Positions 5,754 through 6,099 of a stretch of DNA of 6,099 nt are shown here, piece by piece. The position numbers and the translations under genes were made by a program. Under the pieces are notes generated by a model. The model searched no databases. It was not told the DNA's origin and saw only the letters and a list, made by a program, of their open reading frames with translations. The stretch is from Syntrophaceae bacterium UBA3084 (lineage in GTDB: Bacteria > Desulfobacterota > Syntrophia > Syntrophales > UBA6807): contig DFBI01000073.1 in the NCBI GenBank assembly GCA_002367335.1, positions 1,895 to 7,993 of the forward strand, in the 5' to 3' direction. Position 1 is the first letter of the stretch; every line of letters starts with the position of its first letter.

Positions 5754-6099
5754 TTATTTTCCCTCAGCGACGGCTTTTACTTTTGCCGCCAGATTTATAA
5801 GAAAAGATCTCTTATCCTGACGAACAGCCTGAGTATCCTCGTAATCTTCCTTGAAGATTGCTTTCACCGTATCTTTCTGGTTACCGTTGAACTGATCCAG
5901 AAAGACATCTATTTTTTTCTTGAACACTTTTGCACTTTCCAGTGATCTTTGAATGTGCCCCCTTGCATCTCCTCTGGTAAGGATGTGAGCATGAGGCAAT
6001 AAGAGTATATTGATATCCAGTGCGACCAGTTTTTCAAGGGAATTCATATAATCGTTGTAGCTTGATGAGAATTCAGATTGGATGTCAAAATTGCTGTTA
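5754..6099 (-). CDS. MBL-fold metallohydrolase, C-terminal part (5' partial)
   Basis: The frame is open to the window edge, so the gene starts beyond it. The Met at 6047 has no ribosome binding site, and the coding pattern continues upstream of it (S-S-S-Y-N-D-Y-M-N-S-L). About 115 C-terminal residues are visible. 'YNDYMNSLEKLVALDINILLLPHAHILTRGDARGH' is written here only in pieces: YMNSLEKL, then INILLLPHAH, then ILTRGDARG. This order matches the end of metallo-beta-lactamase-fold hydrolases, where a helix precedes the strand and the last metal-binding His (usually LPGHG; here LPHAH). A helical tail follows, ending KVKAVAEGK. The catalytic HxHxDH motif lies outside the window, so the substrate cannot be inferred. 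It is the gene upstream of adk, 62 nt away, on the same strand. Confidence is moderate because only the tail is seen. Confidence 0.65.
   Translation of the reverse strand, partial: NSNFDIQSEFSSSYNDYMNSLEKLVALDINILLLPHAHILTRGDARGHIQRSLESAKVFKKKIDVFLDQFNGNQKDTVKAIFKEDYEDTQAVRQDKRSFLINLAAKVKAVAEGK

Noticed and set aside
6045..6047. ATG at 6047 as the start of a 97-residue protein
   Set aside because: The frame runs open to the window edge with sensible coding sequence and no Shine-Dalgarno before this Met. It is the tail of a longer MBL-fold protein.

Overview
The window reads as an ordinary chromosomal stretch of a Gram-negative bacterium, most likely one of the Desulfobacterota (former Deltaproteobacteria). 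This placement is inference. It rests on the adenylate kinase, whose unusual LID segment (C-x-N-D-N-N-H-P-N-N) I recall from Desulfobacter-type sequences, on the TolB-like/FG-GAP repeat protein, and on the style of the tRNA-Met. The composition is moderately AT-rich, coding is dense, and no phage, transposase, CRISPR or plasmid gene is visible.

Layout. On the + strand, the window opens inside a gene for a large FG-GAP/VCBS repeat protein (1-1566, 5' end missing), followed by a well-formed promoter and an elongator-type tRNA-Met(CAT) with encoded CCA (1622-1698). The remaining four genes are on the - strand. In transcription order they are: the 3' end of an MBL-fold metallohydrolase gene (5754-6099, 5' end missing), adk (5020-5691), lepA (3147-4943) and hemW (1868-2986). 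The two strands converge at about 1700-1868, where a 146-bp near-palindrome separates the tRNA from the end of hemW.

How the genes relate. adk has its own recognisable promoter and a strong Shine-Dalgarno site, and is closed by a textbook intrinsic terminator. That terminator lies only 20 nt ahead of the lepA start codon, so lepA expression must come from readthrough or from a start site embedded in or above the hairpin. lepA and hemW are co-directional but separated by 160 nt holding an AT-rich inverted repeat and a purine/pyrimidine-biased tract. The products are housekeeping: Adk in nucleotide balance, LepA/EF4 in translation, HemW in heme handling. They share no single pathway.

I found no clear sign of an undescribed multi-gene system. 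The observations most worth a second look are the 146-bp palindromic element, the second inverted repeat on the other side of hemW, the altered zinc-type LID of Adk, and the terminator placed directly ahead of lepA. The longest stretch without a protein gene (1567-1867) is accounted for by the tRNA promoter, the tRNA and the palindromic element.
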